From: Streptomyces antarcticus | Lineage (GTDB): Bacteria; Actinomycetota; Actinomycetes; Streptomycetales; Streptomycetaceae | Reading direction: 5' to 3' | Length of the DNA: 64,000 bases | Assembly (NCBI RefSeq): GCF_026627255.1 | Contig: NZ_JAPNLM010000016.1 | Span: 1-64,000 of the forward strand | Shown: positions 13,993-21,983 of the stretch, one piece after another | Numbering within the stretch: position 1 is the stretch's first letter | Layout: every line of letters starts with the position of its first letter | Notes under the pieces: generated by a model | Seen by the model: the letters and a program-made list of their open reading frames with translations, nothing else | Told to the model about the DNA's origin: nothing | Database searches by the model: none | Program-made: the position numbers and the translations under genes

Positions 13993-15795
13993 ATGCAGGC
14001 CAACGAGATGGTGGACCGACTGGTCCAGGGGGCGCTCGCGGCGCTCGGCCGGTTCGAGTCCTTCAATCAGGAGCAGGTCGACCACATCGCCAAGAAGGCC
14101 TCCCTCGCGGCGCTGGGCCGCCACGGTGAGCTCGCCCGGCTCGCCGTCGAGGAGACCGGCCGCGGCCTCTTCGAGGACAAGGCCGTGAAGAACCTCTTCG
14201 CCTGCGAACACGTCGTGAACTCCATGCGCGGGCTGAAGACGGCGGGCGTGATCCGCCGCGACGAGCTGAACGGCATCACCGAGATGGCCGAGCCGGTCGG
14301 CGTCGTCTGCGCGATGACCCCCGTCACCAACCCGACCTCGACGACGGTATTCAAGGCCCTGATCGCGCTGAAGACCCGCAACCCGATCATCTTCGCCTTC
14401 CACCCCTCCGCGCAGAACTGCTCCGCCGAGGCCGCCCGCACCGTGCGCGACGCGGCCGTCGCCGCCGGCGCCCCGGAGAACTGCGTGCAGTGGGTCACCG
14501 TCCCCTCCATGGAGGCCACCGGCGCGCTGATGAACCACCCGGGCGTCTCCACCATCCTCGCCACCGGCGGAAACGCCATGGTCAAGGCCGCCTACTCATG
14601 CGGCAAGCCGGCCCTGGGCGTCGGCGCCGGCAACGTTCCCGCGTACGTCCACAAGAGCGCCAAGCTGGGCCGCGCCATCCACGGCATCGTGCTCTCCAAG
14701 GCCTTCGGCAACGGCATGATCTGCGCCTCCGAGCAGGCCGTCATCCTCGACCGGGAGGTCTATGAGGCCGGCATCGCCGAGTTCAAGCGCCTCGGGGCCC
14801 ACGTGGTCAGCGCCGCCGAGAAGACCAAGCTGGAGCAGTTCGTCTTCGGTACGACGGCCCACGCCGCCGACTGCTCCGGCGCGAAGCTGAACCCGGCCGT
14901 CGGCGGCAAGTCCCCGCGGTGGATCGCCGAACAGGCCGGATTCACCGTCCCCGACGGAACCTCCATCCTGCTCGCCGAGTGCGACGAGGTCGGCGAAGGC
15001 GAGCCGCTGACCCGCGAGAAGCTCTCCCCGGTACTGGCCGCCCTGAAGGCCTCCGACACCGAGCGCGGCCTCGAACTCGCGGCCGCGATGGTGGAGTTCC
15101 ACGGACTGGGCCACAGCGCCGCCATCCACGCCGAGGACGAGGACCTCGTCGAGGAGTTCGGCCGCAGGGTCAGGGCGATCCGCGTCATCGCCAACTCGCC
15201 CTCCACCTTCGGCGGCATCGGCGACGTCTACAACGCCTTCCTGCCCTCGCTGACCCTCGGCTGCGGCTCCTACGGACACAACTCGGTGTCCGGCAACGTC
15301 ACCGCGGTGAACCTGGTCAACATCAAGCGGATCGGACGGGACTTCCGGGAAGACGCCCTGCTCCCGGAAGGGCACCTGCTTCCGGAAGGGCACCTGCTTC
15401 CGGAAGGGCACCTGCTTCCGGAAGGGCACCTGCTTCCGGAAGGGCGCCTGCTTCCGGAAGGAAGCCTCAGAGGTGCGGGATCAGGGCCGCGGAGGCCGAG
15501 CGGGCCCGTTCCAGGGCGGCGGACCGGTCCGCGCCGGGCTGGCCCAGGACGACGCGGGTGCTCAGCCCGTCCAGCAGGGCCAGCAGTTCCGAGGCCCGGC
15601 CGGGCACGTCCACCGGGGCGAAGCGGCCCTGGCCGACGCCCTTGGCGAGGAGGGCCTCCAGGTCGCGCTGCCAGCCGTCGTCGATCTCCTGCTGGGCGGC
15701 GCGCAGCGGCTCGTTGGAGGCGGTACGGGCCCACAGCTCGATCCACAGGGTCCAGCGCGGGTCCCGGGGGCCGCGCGGCAGGTACAGCTCGGTGA
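13993..15795 (+). CDS. AdhE-type CoA-acylating aldehyde dehydrogenase, aldehyde domain only, aberrant 3' end
   Basis: Residues 1-about 450 match the N-terminal domain of bifunctional AdhE: EPVGVVCAMTPVTNPTST, LKTRNPIIFAFHPSAQ, nucleophile Cys244 in NGMICASEQAV, VGGKSPRWIAEQAGF, TLGCGSYGHNSVSGNV. It converts an aldehyde plus CoA and NAD+ to acyl-CoA, or the reverse. The iron alcohol dehydrogenase domain that normally follows NIKRIG is absent. Instead the frame enters six 18-bp repeats (LLPEGH units) and then runs without stop to 15793-15795, antisense to the TetR gene, adding about 110 Arg/Pro-rich residues. The functional part probably ends before 15358; the stop codon appears lost. RBS GAAGGAG precedes the ATG. 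Expression is expected at high NADH through the Rex site. Confidence 0.8.
   Translation: MQANEMVDRLVQGALAALGRFESFNQEQVDHIAKKASLAALGRHGELARLAVEETGRGLFEDKAVKNLFACEHVVNSMRGLKTAGVIRRDELNGITEMAEPVGVVCAMTPVTNPTSTTVFKALIALKTRNPIIFAFHPSAQNCSAEAARTVRDAAVAAGAPENCVQWVTVPSMEATGALMNHPGVSTILATGGNAMVKAAYSCGKPALGVGAGNVPAYVHKSAKLGRAIHGIVLSKAFGNGMICASEQAVILDREVYEAGIAEFKRLGAHVVSAAEKTKLEQFVFGTTAHAADCSGAKLNPAVGGKSPRWIAEQAGFTVPDGTSILLAECDEVGEGEPLTREKLSPVLAALKASDTERGLELAAAMVEFHGLGHSAAIHAEDEDLVEEFGRRVRAIRVIANSPSTFGGIGDVYNAFLPSLTLGCGSYGHNSVSGNVTAVNLVNIKRIGRDFREDALLPEGHLLPEGHLLPEGHLLPEGHLLPEGRLLPEGSLRGAGSGPRRPSGPVPGRRTGPRRAGPGRRGCSARPAGPAVPRPGRARPPGRSGPGRRPWRGGPPGRAASRRRSPAGRRAAARWRRYGPTARSTGSSAGPGGRAAGTAR
15358..15465. 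repeat. Six tandem 18-bp repeats (CTGCTTCCGGAAGGGCAC)
   Basis: Units begin at 15358, 15376, 15394, 15412, 15430 and 15448. Units 2-4 are identical; unit 1 has one change, unit 5 one, and unit 6 diverges at its end. Each contains the palindrome CTTCCGGAAG. The array is a whole number of codons, has no stop in the aldehyde dehydrogenase frame, and ends one base before the stop codon of the opposing TetR gene. Confidence 0.97.
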
Positions 15796-16069
15796 AGAGG
15801 GCGAGCTTGCGGTGCGCGGTGACCCGTCGGCCCAGCAATCCGGCCCGCTCGGTGGCGAGCTGGGCCTCGCTCCAGCGCAGCGCCTCCAGCAGCAGTCGGT
15901 CCTTGCTGCCGAAGTAGTACAGGATGTGCCCGCCGCTGGTGCCGAGCCGCTCGGCGAGCGCGGACATGGTGAGCGCCGCCAGCCCGTCCTCGGCGATCGC
16001 CGCCATGGCCTCTTCCAGCATCCGCTCCTGGGCGATCTGCCCGTCGCGCCGCCGTGCCGCTCCCGCCAC
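15467..16069 (-). CDS. TetR-family regulator divergent from NCS1 permease
   Basis: A 200-residue TetR/AcrR repressor. The N-terminal helix-turn-helix covers about residues 20-60 (AIAEDGLAALTMSALAERLG, then GGHILYYFGSKDRLL). The C-terminal ligand domain is of the BetI-like class, with WTLWIELWARTASNEPLR. The gene diverges from the permease at 16209, and two matched palindromes lie between them, so it most likely represses the permease-amidohydrolase pair and itself. The ligand is probably a purine or pyrimidine-like or related nitrogen compound (inference from the neighbours). GTG start. Confidence 0.88.
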   Translation of the reverse strand: MAGAARRRDGQIAQERMLEEAMAAIAEDGLAALTMSALAERLGTSGGHILYYFGSKDRLLLEALRWSEAQLATERAGLLGRRVTAHRKLALFTELYLPRGPRDPRWTLWIELWARTASNEPLRAAQQEIDDGWQRDLEALLAKGVGQGRFAPVDVPGRASELLALLDGLSTRVVLGQPGADRSAALERARSASAALIPHL

Positions 16070-16145
16070 CGGTCCGCCCTTCTGATCTTCGGGTCCCGAC
16101 CTTATCCCGGACAGGGTCTTGACGCGGCCCCGCTTCGCCCCGCAT

Positions 16146-16182
16146 CTTGAATGCCATTCAAGAACCTAGAACGTCGTTCAAG
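16146..16182. promoter_or_regulatory. Double operator between TetR and permease genes
   Basis: CTTGAATGCCATTCAAG (16146-16162) is a perfect 7-3-7 palindrome. A second copy, CTAGAACGTCGTTCAAG (16166-16182), has the same layout with one arm mismatch. Their centres are 20 bp apart, two helical turns, as expected for two TetR dimers on the same DNA face. Confidence 0.72.
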
Positions 16183-16208
16183 GTCCAGTACGGTCAGGGG
16201 TACGGCGC

Positions 16209-17600
16209 ATGACACAGCAGGAGACGACGCCCGACGTCGACGAGGTCTTCCGGGTCGAGACCCACGGCATCGACCCCATCCCCGACGCGGAGCGCCACGG
16301 CGGCGCCAAGGACCTCTTCTGGCTCTGGTTCGGCTCGAACCTCACCTTCACCTACGTGATCAACGGGGCCCTCGCCGTCGCCTTCGGCCTCTCCTTCTGG
16401 CAGGCCACCGCCGTGGTCGTGATCAGCGGACTGTCCTTCTTCGCCGTCAGCGCCGCCGGCCTCAGCGGCATCCGCACCGGCACCGCCACCCTGGTCATCT
16501 CCCGCGCGGCCTTCGGCGTCCGCGGGAACTTCCCCGCCGGCGTCCTCAACTGGGTGGTGGGCATCGGCTACACCATCGTCAACACCGTGGTCGGGACGCT
16601 GGCCCTGGAGGTCTTCTTCGCCGAGACCGGCCTCGGCACCGGGAGCGGCGTCCGGGCCCTCGCGCTCGCCCTCACCCTCGCGCTGACCTTCGCCGTGGCG
16701 ATGTGGGGCCACGCCACCGTGCAGTTCGCCGAGCGCTGGATGGCCTACGTCCTCGCCGCCGGCTTCGGCGTGCTGCTCGTCTTCGTCCTGCCGGGCGCCG
16801 ACACCTCCGCCCCCGCCGCCGCCCCCGGGCTGTCCGGCTGGAGCCTGGCCTTCGTGGTCATGCTGGCCGGGCCGTTCTCGTACCTGCCGATGCCCGCCGA
16901 CTACACCCGCTACCTGCCCCGCACCACCACGCTGAAGTCGATCACCTGGATGGGGGCCCTGGGCGGCTTCGTCTCCTCGGTGGCCCTCGGCGTCGCCGGG
17001 GTGGCCGCCGCGACCCAGACCGACATGACCGACGCCGTCGCGGGGGCCGAGAGCCTGCTGCCCGGCTGGTTCCAGCCGCTGTTCCTGGCCCTGGTGCTCG
17101 GCGGCTCCGTCACCAACTCGATCATCACCCTCTACTCGTCCAGCCTGAACCTCCAGGTCCTCGGCATCCCCTGGAGCCGCGCCCGGGCCATCGTGATCAG
17201 CGCGGCCGTGACCGCCGCCGGATCGATGGGCGCACTGTTCCTCACCGACTTCACCACCTCCCTGCTCTCCTTCCTCTCCCTGCTGATCATCGTCTTCGCG
17301 CCCTGGGGCGGGGTCTTCCTCGCCGACATGCTGCTGCGCCGCTGCCGCTACGACTCCGATGCGCTGCACGCCGGGCGCGCGGGGGCCTACTGGTACCGCG
17401 CCGGCTACCACCCGGCCGGCCTGGCCGCCCTGCTCGCCGGCATGGCCTTCGCCGCCCTGACCTGCGACTCCGAGCTGTGGACCGGCCCGCTGGTGGCCCC
17501 GCTCGGCGGCGCCGACCTCACCCTGCTCGGCGCCGTGGTGTCCGGGCTGACGTACTGGGCCCTCGTACGCCGGACACCCGCGTACGCGCCGGCCGCCTGA
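16209..17600 (+). CDS. NCS1-family purine/pyrimidine (cytosine) permease
   Basis: A 463-residue polytopic membrane protein with about 12 transmembrane segments. The N-terminus HGIDPIPDAERHGGAKDLFW and the adjacent FGSNLTFTYVINGALAV are signature NCS1 sequence; YLPMPADYTRYLP and SLLIIVFAPWGGVFLADM are further family blocks. It imports nucleobases or related compounds (cytosine, allantoin, hydantoin type) with a cation. It is followed 69 bases later by an amidohydrolase, suggesting uptake and hydrolysis of one substrate, both under the divergent TetR. Confidence 0.9.
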   Translation: MTQQETTPDVDEVFRVETHGIDPIPDAERHGGAKDLFWLWFGSNLTFTYVINGALAVAFGLSFWQATAVVVISGLSFFAVSAAGLSGIRTGTATLVISRAAFGVRGNFPAGVLNWVVGIGYTIVNTVVGTLALEVFFAETGLGTGSGVRALALALTLALTFAVAMWGHATVQFAERWMAYVLAAGFGVLLVFVLPGADTSAPAAAPGLSGWSLAFVVMLAGPFSYLPMPADYTRYLPRTTTLKSITWMGALGGFVSSVALGVAGVAAATQTDMTDAVAGAESLLPGWFQPLFLALVLGGSVTNSIITLYSSSLNLQVLGIPWSRARAIVISAAVTAAGSMGALFLTDFTTSLLSFLSLLIIVFAPWGGVFLADMLLRRCRYDSDALHAGRAGAYWYRAGYHPAGLAALLAGMAFAALTCDSELWTGPLVAPLGGADLTLLGAVVSGLTYWALVRRTPAYAPAA

Positions 17601-17669
17601 CCCTCCCTCACCCCCGCCCCCCCGGTACCGGCCCGCGCGCCCGTCCACCCCGCACAGGAGCACCCGCAC

Positions 17670-19325
17670 ATGTCACCGCGCCCCTTCCCCGCAGACCTGC
17701 TCCTCACCGGAGCCCGCATCCACACCGTGGACCCCGCCCGCCCCGAGGCCGAGGCCCTCGCCGTACACGACGGCCGGATCGTATGGGTCGGCTCCGACGC
17801 CGAGGCCGGGCAGTGGTCCGGGCCCGGCACCGAGGTGCTCGACGCGGGCGGGAAGCTGGTGCTGCCCGGCTTCATCGACGCCCACAACCACGTCCGGCTC
17901 GGCTCCGACGACGCCTGCGTGCAGCTGGCCGGGGCCCGGACCCTGGACGCCGTCCTCGACCGGATCGGCACCTGGCGGGAGGCGCACCCGGACGCGGAGT
18001 GGATCGAGGCGGAGGCCTTCGACTACTCGGCCGTTCCGGGCGGGCGGATGCCGTGCGCGGCCGACCTGGACCCGGTCACCGGGGACACCCCCGCGCTCGT
18101 GCTCTCGTACGACGTGCACACGGCCTGGCTGAACACGGCGGCCATGCGGCGCCTGGGCGTCACCCGCGACCGCACGGACCTCCCCTTCGGCACGGCCGCG
18201 ACCGACCCGGAGACCGGCGAGCCCACCGGGTTCGTCAACGACTTCGCCGTCAAGGGGCTCTCCCGCGACGGCCACCGGGAGCTGCGCGACCTGGGCGTGC
18301 CGTGGGCCTCGCCGGAACGGCAGTACGGGCGGCTCGCGAAGAGCCTCGACGACGCCATCGGCTTCGGCATCACCACGGTGGTGGAACCGCAGAACTCCCT
18401 CGACGACCTGGGGCTGTACGAGCGGGCCCGGGCGGAGGGGCGGCTGCGCTCGCGGATCGTCGCCGCGCTGTTCCACCCGCGCGGCACCACGGAGGAGGAG
18501 CTCGACGGCTTTGCCGCCGCCGCCCGGATGTACGCGGGGGACCGGCTGCGGGTGGGCCCGCTCAAGCTGTACATCGACGACGTGGTGGAACCGCGCACGG
18601 CCGCGCTGCTGGAGCCGTACACCGGCTGCGGCGCGCACCGGGGCGAGACCTTCTACCCGGCGCAGGAGTTCGCGGAACTGCTGGCCGGGCTGGACGCGCG
18701 GGGCTTCCAGTGCTTCGTGCACGCCACCGGCGACCGCGGCATCCGTACCGTGCTGGACGCGGTGGAGCACGCCCGTACGGTGAACGGCCCGCGCGACGCC
18801 CGCCACCAGGTCGTGCACGTGGAGTGCCTGGACCCGGCGGACGTGCCGCGCTTCGCGGAGCTGGGCGTGGTCGCGTGCATGCAGCCGCGGCACTGCGCAC
18901 CGGAGATCGCCGGCCCCGGCCAGGACTGGGCGGAGAACGTGGGCGAGGACCGCTGGCACAAGGCGTGGCCGATGCGGAGCCTGCGGGAGGCGGGCGCGGT
19001 GCTGGCCTTCTCCAGCGACTGGAACGTCGCCGAGATGGACCCGATGGTCGGCATCTACACGGCGGTGACGCGCCGCCCGCTGGACGGCGGCGACCCGTGG
19101 CAGCCCGCCGAGACGGTGGACGTGGTGCAGGCGGTGTACGGCTACACGATGGGCTCGGCGTACGCCAACTTCCTGGAGGCGGAGCGGGGTTCGCTGGCCG
19201 TGGGCAAGGCGGCCGACTTCGTGGTGTGGTCGCGGGACATCCTCGCCGTCGCGCCGGAGCGGATCCTGGGCACGGTGGCGGAGGTGGTCGTCGTGGCGGG
19301 CGAGGTCGTCCACCGGGCCGGCTGA
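17670..19325 (+). CDS. YtcJ-like metal-dependent amidohydrolase
   Basis: A 551-residue cytoplasmic amidohydrolase of the amidohydrolase-3 (YtcJ) group. The metal motif is His72-x-His74 in FIDAHNHVR; a likely metal-binding Lys lies in GPLKLYIDD, with CFVHATGD, VVHVECLDP and AFSSDWNVAEMDP following in family order. It hydrolyses a C-N or C-O bond in an unidentified small molecule. RBS CAGGAG precedes the ATG. Position after the NCS1 permease suggests that the imported compound is its substrate (inference). Confidence 0.88.
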   Translation: MSPRPFPADLLLTGARIHTVDPARPEAEALAVHDGRIVWVGSDAEAGQWSGPGTEVLDAGGKLVLPGFIDAHNHVRLGSDDACVQLAGARTLDAVLDRIGTWREAHPDAEWIEAEAFDYSAVPGGRMPCAADLDPVTGDTPALVLSYDVHTAWLNTAAMRRLGVTRDRTDLPFGTAATDPETGEPTGFVNDFAVKGLSRDGHRELRDLGVPWASPERQYGRLAKSLDDAIGFGITTVVEPQNSLDDLGLYERARAEGRLRSRIVAALFHPRGTTEEELDGFAAAARMYAGDRLRVGPLKLYIDDVVEPRTAALLEPYTGCGAHRGETFYPAQEFAELLAGLDARGFQCFVHATGDRGIRTVLDAVEHARTVNGPRDARHQVVHVECLDPADVPRFAELGVVACMQPRHCAPEIAGPGQDWAENVGEDRWHKAWPMRSLREAGAVLAFSSDWNVAEMDPMVGIYTAVTRRPLDGGDPWQPAETVDVVQAVYGYTMGSAYANFLEAERGSLAVGKAADFVVWSRDILAVAPERILGTVAEVVVVAGEVVHRAG

Positions 19326-19439
19326 CACCCGGTCCGTCAGGCGCGGGATTCCGGCCCGGGGGCCGGGCGGCGCGGGGGGCCGGGCGCGGGGGGTGCGGTC
19401 CGGGGGCTGGGCGTCCGGTCCGGGCTCTTCCCGGCCCGG

Positions 19440-20624
19440 TCAGCGCTGGGGCCAGTACCAGAGCGGTTCGTCCAGCGGGCCCTCGCGGCCCGCGACCTCG
19501 GTGCGGCCGAACTCCTTGACCAGGGTGACCGTCCGCAGGTCCACCCGGTGCCGGCGGGTTCCGGCGGCCAGGGCCCCGGCCAGCGGGGCGGCGTGGGTGA
19601 CCACCACCGTCTGGGTGTTCCGGGAGGCCGTGAGGATCAGGTCCGCGAGCGGTGCCAGCAGGTCCGGGTGGAGGCTGGTCTCCGGCTCGTTCAGCACCAT
19701 CAGGGCGGGCGGCCGCGGGGTCAGCAGGGCCGCCGTCCAGAGCAGGTAGCGCAGGGTGCCGTCGGAGAGCTCGGCGGCGCCCAGCGGGCGCAGCAGGCCG
19801 TGCTGGTGGAGTTCCAGCTCGAAGCGGCCGTCCCGTTCGGTGACGGAGACCCGGCTGCCGGGGAAGGCGGCTTCGACGGCCTCGTCCAGGGCGGCGTGGT
19901 CCCCGGTCTCCCGGATCGTCTGGAGCGCGGCGGGCAGGTCCGAGCCGTCGGCGCCGAGCACCGGCGTACGGGTGCCGATCCGCGGGGTCCGGGCGGGCGC
20001 CCCGGCGTCGGTGCGGACGTGATCGTAGAACCGCCAGGACCGCATCAGCTCGCGCAGGGCGAGGAGGTCGGGGGCCAGCTGGGGGTCGGCGAGCTCGCTG
20101 AGCACGGAGTCGTACGGGCGCAGGGCGTTCTGCGTCCGGTGCCAGCCGCCGTCGGCCGTGCGCGTCCGTACGGCGGGGCCCGCCCGGTCCGACAGCAGTG
20201 CGGCCGGGCGCAGCACGGGTCCCGCCCAGGTGCACTCGCGCTTGATCTCCGGGTCGAGGGAGAAGAGCGAGTCCGGGACCGGGGCCGGGTGCCCGAAGTC
20301 GACGGCGTACCCGAACTCGTCGCCCGCGAAGCCCAGGCGCAGGCTGACCGGCTCGGTACGGACCGTGCCCTGGAGCGGCTGCCGCCCCTCGCGCACGGCC
20401 CGGCCGAGCTTCTCCGGCCCCGCCCACAGGGTGGACGGCAGCCCGCCCTCCCTGGCCAGCGCGGCGACGGCGCCGCCGCGGGCGGAGTCGGCGAGCAGGC
20501 GCAGCGAGCGGTACAGGCTGGACTTGCCGGTGCCGTTGGCCCCGGTGACGACGGTGAGCCGGCCCAGCGGGACGACCAGTTTCCGCAGGGAGCGGTAGTT
20601 CTCGACGGCGAGCGTGGTGATCAC
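19440..20624 (-). CDS. RecF/OLD-like AAA family ATPase
   Basis: A 394-residue ATPase that begins VITTLAVENYRSLRKL and carries Walker A GANGTGKSS near residue 30. The C-terminal half contains ELSDGTLRYLLWTAAL (ABC-like signature), VLNEPETSLHPDLL (Walker B and D-loop) and VVVTHAAPL (switch His). This is the OLD/RecF-like single-polypeptide AAA_21 class; no nuclease (TOPRIM) domain is attached. It may act in DNA repair or as a stand-alone defence-type ATPase, neither of which can be decided here. GTG start at 20624 was chosen because the ABC-type first strand starts there. Confidence 0.8.
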   Translation of the reverse strand: MITTLAVENYRSLRKLVVPLGRLTVVTGANGTGKSSLYRSLRLLADSARGGAVAALAREGGLPSTLWAGPEKLGRAVREGRQPLQGTVRTEPVSLRLGFAGDEFGYAVDFGHPAPVPDSLFSLDPEIKRECTWAGPVLRPAALLSDRAGPAVRTRTADGGWHRTQNALRPYDSVLSELADPQLAPDLLALRELMRSWRFYDHVRTDAGAPARTPRIGTRTPVLGADGSDLPAALQTIRETGDHAALDEAVEAAFPGSRVSVTERDGRFELELHQHGLLRPLGAAELSDGTLRYLLWTAALLTPRPPALMVLNEPETSLHPDLLAPLADLILTASRNTQTVVVTHAAPLAGALAAGTRRHRVDLRTVTLVKEFGRTEVAGREGPLDEPLWYWPQR

Positions 20625-20718
20625 GGGGCGATCATGCCTCGGAGTGCCCGTCGGGTGCGAAGGTCGACAGCGGCACCAGGTGGATCCGCCGGCTGCCGAT
20701 CCCCCAGGAGCGGGCTGT

Positions 20719-21837
20719 TCACCGGGGGGCCGTTCCCTCACCGGCGAAGCGGGGGACGGACGGCGCGTCGTCGGGGAGTCCGCTGCCGACCGCCGCCCCC
20801 GGCCTGCCCTTGCGGAAGATCGCGCAGGCGAGCGTGACCGCGGAGCCGAGGACCACCCAGCCGGCCAGTACCAGCATCGGCCCGCCCGCGCCGTTGCCGC
20901 TGAAGTACGCGATGGAACGCGCGGCGTACGTGCCGGCGCCCGGCGGCAGGGCCGGGCCGATGGCGCTCCAGAACGGCGGCAGCAGCGGGTACGGGTAGGC
21001 GCCGCCCGCGCTCGGGTTGCCGAACACCACGACCAGCAGGATCGCGAGGCCGATGCCGACCACGCCCGCCAGTCCCTGGAGGGCCAGGGTGATCGCGCCG
21101 ACCGCGAAGACGACCAGGGTGCCCAGCCCCCACAGCGCCGCGATCGAGCCGGGCAGGGCGCCCAGGACCGGGCCGGCGATGACCGCGCCGAGCAGCCCGG
21201 CGACGATCGCGTACACGAGCAGCGCGCCGAGCCGGATGACGGCCCGGGCGGAGTTCGCGGGGCGGGCGCCGGCGCTGATCGCGAGGATCGCGGCGCACAG
21301 GTAGCCGCCGACGCACCAGCCGACGACCAGGTAGAAGGCGCTCAGCCCGCGCCCGTCGCCTGCGGCGGCCGGGGCCACGTCGACGATCCGGACGGTGCGG
21401 CCCTGGCTCTGCTCGGCGAGGCCGACGATCTCCTCGACGGCCTGGGAGAGGGAGGCTCCGGCGCCGCCGGCGACCAGCAGCCGGTCGATCGTGCCCGACG
21501 GGTCGATGATCAGCGCGGCGTCGACGTCCCGGTTCTGGATCCGGACGCGCGCCGCGGCCTCGTCCTTGACGGTGCGGGGGTCGAGCGGGTCGCCGGGCAG
21601 GGCGCCGAGCTGCTTCGCGGTCTGCGCGGCGACCGGTGCGAGGGGGGCGGCCACCGCGATCGGGATGTCGCTGGGCCTCGGGTGGTGGAAGGCCCCGATG
21701 TACGAGGTGATGAAGGCGAGCTGGAGGGCCAGCACCCCCAGGACCAGCAGGGCTGCCCGGGTCGTCACGGCGTCCTTGATCTCGGCGAGGAAGCCGCCGG
21801 ACGGGTCTGCTGCGGTGCTCTCGGTGGGCTGGGTCAT
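20719..21837 (-). CDS. YhgE/Pip-like (DUF3533/ABC-2-type) membrane protein
   Basis: A 372-residue protein with one N-terminal transmembrane helix (about 29-49), an extracytoplasmic domain of about 130 residues (DIPIAVAAPL, IDPSGTIDRLLVAGG, LSQAVEEIV), then five or six helices from about residue 165. This is the architecture of ABC-2-type permease/YhgE-Pip proteins, a group linked to phage infection and envelope export in Gram-positives. No ATPase partner is adjacent apart from the soluble RecF-like ATPase 94 bases downstream, which is not a transporter ATPase. Confidence 0.75.
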   Translation of the reverse strand: MTQPTESTAADPSGGFLAEIKDAVTTRAALLVLGVLALQLAFITSYIGAFHHPRPSDIPIAVAAPLAPVAAQTAKQLGALPGDPLDPRTVKDEAAARVRIQNRDVDAALIIDPSGTIDRLLVAGGAGASLSQAVEEIVGLAEQSQGRTVRIVDVAPAAAGDGRGLSAFYLVVGWCVGGYLCAAILAISAGARPANSARAVIRLGALLVYAIVAGLLGAVIAGPVLGALPGSIAALWGLGTLVVFAVGAITLALQGLAGVVGIGLAILLVVVFGNPSAGGAYPYPLLPPFWSAIGPALPPGAGTYAARSIAYFSGNGAGGPMLVLAGWVVLGSAVTLACAIFRKGRPGAAVGSGLPDDAPSVPRFAGEGTAPR

Positions 21838-21895
21838 GCCCCCACGCTCGGCGCGGCGGGGGCGCGGCGCAGCAGGGGAGGACCGAATGGATGAC

Positions 21896-21910
21896 CGAAC
21901 ACGTGTTTCG
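21896..21910. promoter_or_regulatory. SOS (LexA)-like box upstream of dnaE2
   Basis: CGAACACGTGTTTCG contains GAAC-N4-GTTT, one mismatch from the actinobacterial LexA core GAAC-N4-GTTC. It lies 74-88 bases before the dnaE2 start. An overlapping 11-bp near-direct repeat (CACGTGTTTCG, CACGTGTATTCG) follows. dnaE2 genes are LexA targets in mycobacteria, so the context supports the site. Confidence 0.55.
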
Positions 21911-21983
21911 CACGTGTATTCGAATTGCTCTATGGTGGAGAGCGGGGGAGGTGTTTTCTTTCGAGTGAGGCAGGAGGCCGCGG

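Noticed and set aside
14050..14075. GGTTCGAGTCC, resembling a tRNA T-arm
   Set aside because: It is inside the conserved aldehyde dehydrogenase coding sequence and no cloverleaf can be formed around it.
15358..15465. Tandem repeats as a CRISPR array
   Set aside because: Units are contiguous 18-mers with no unique spacers; it is a simple tandem repeat.
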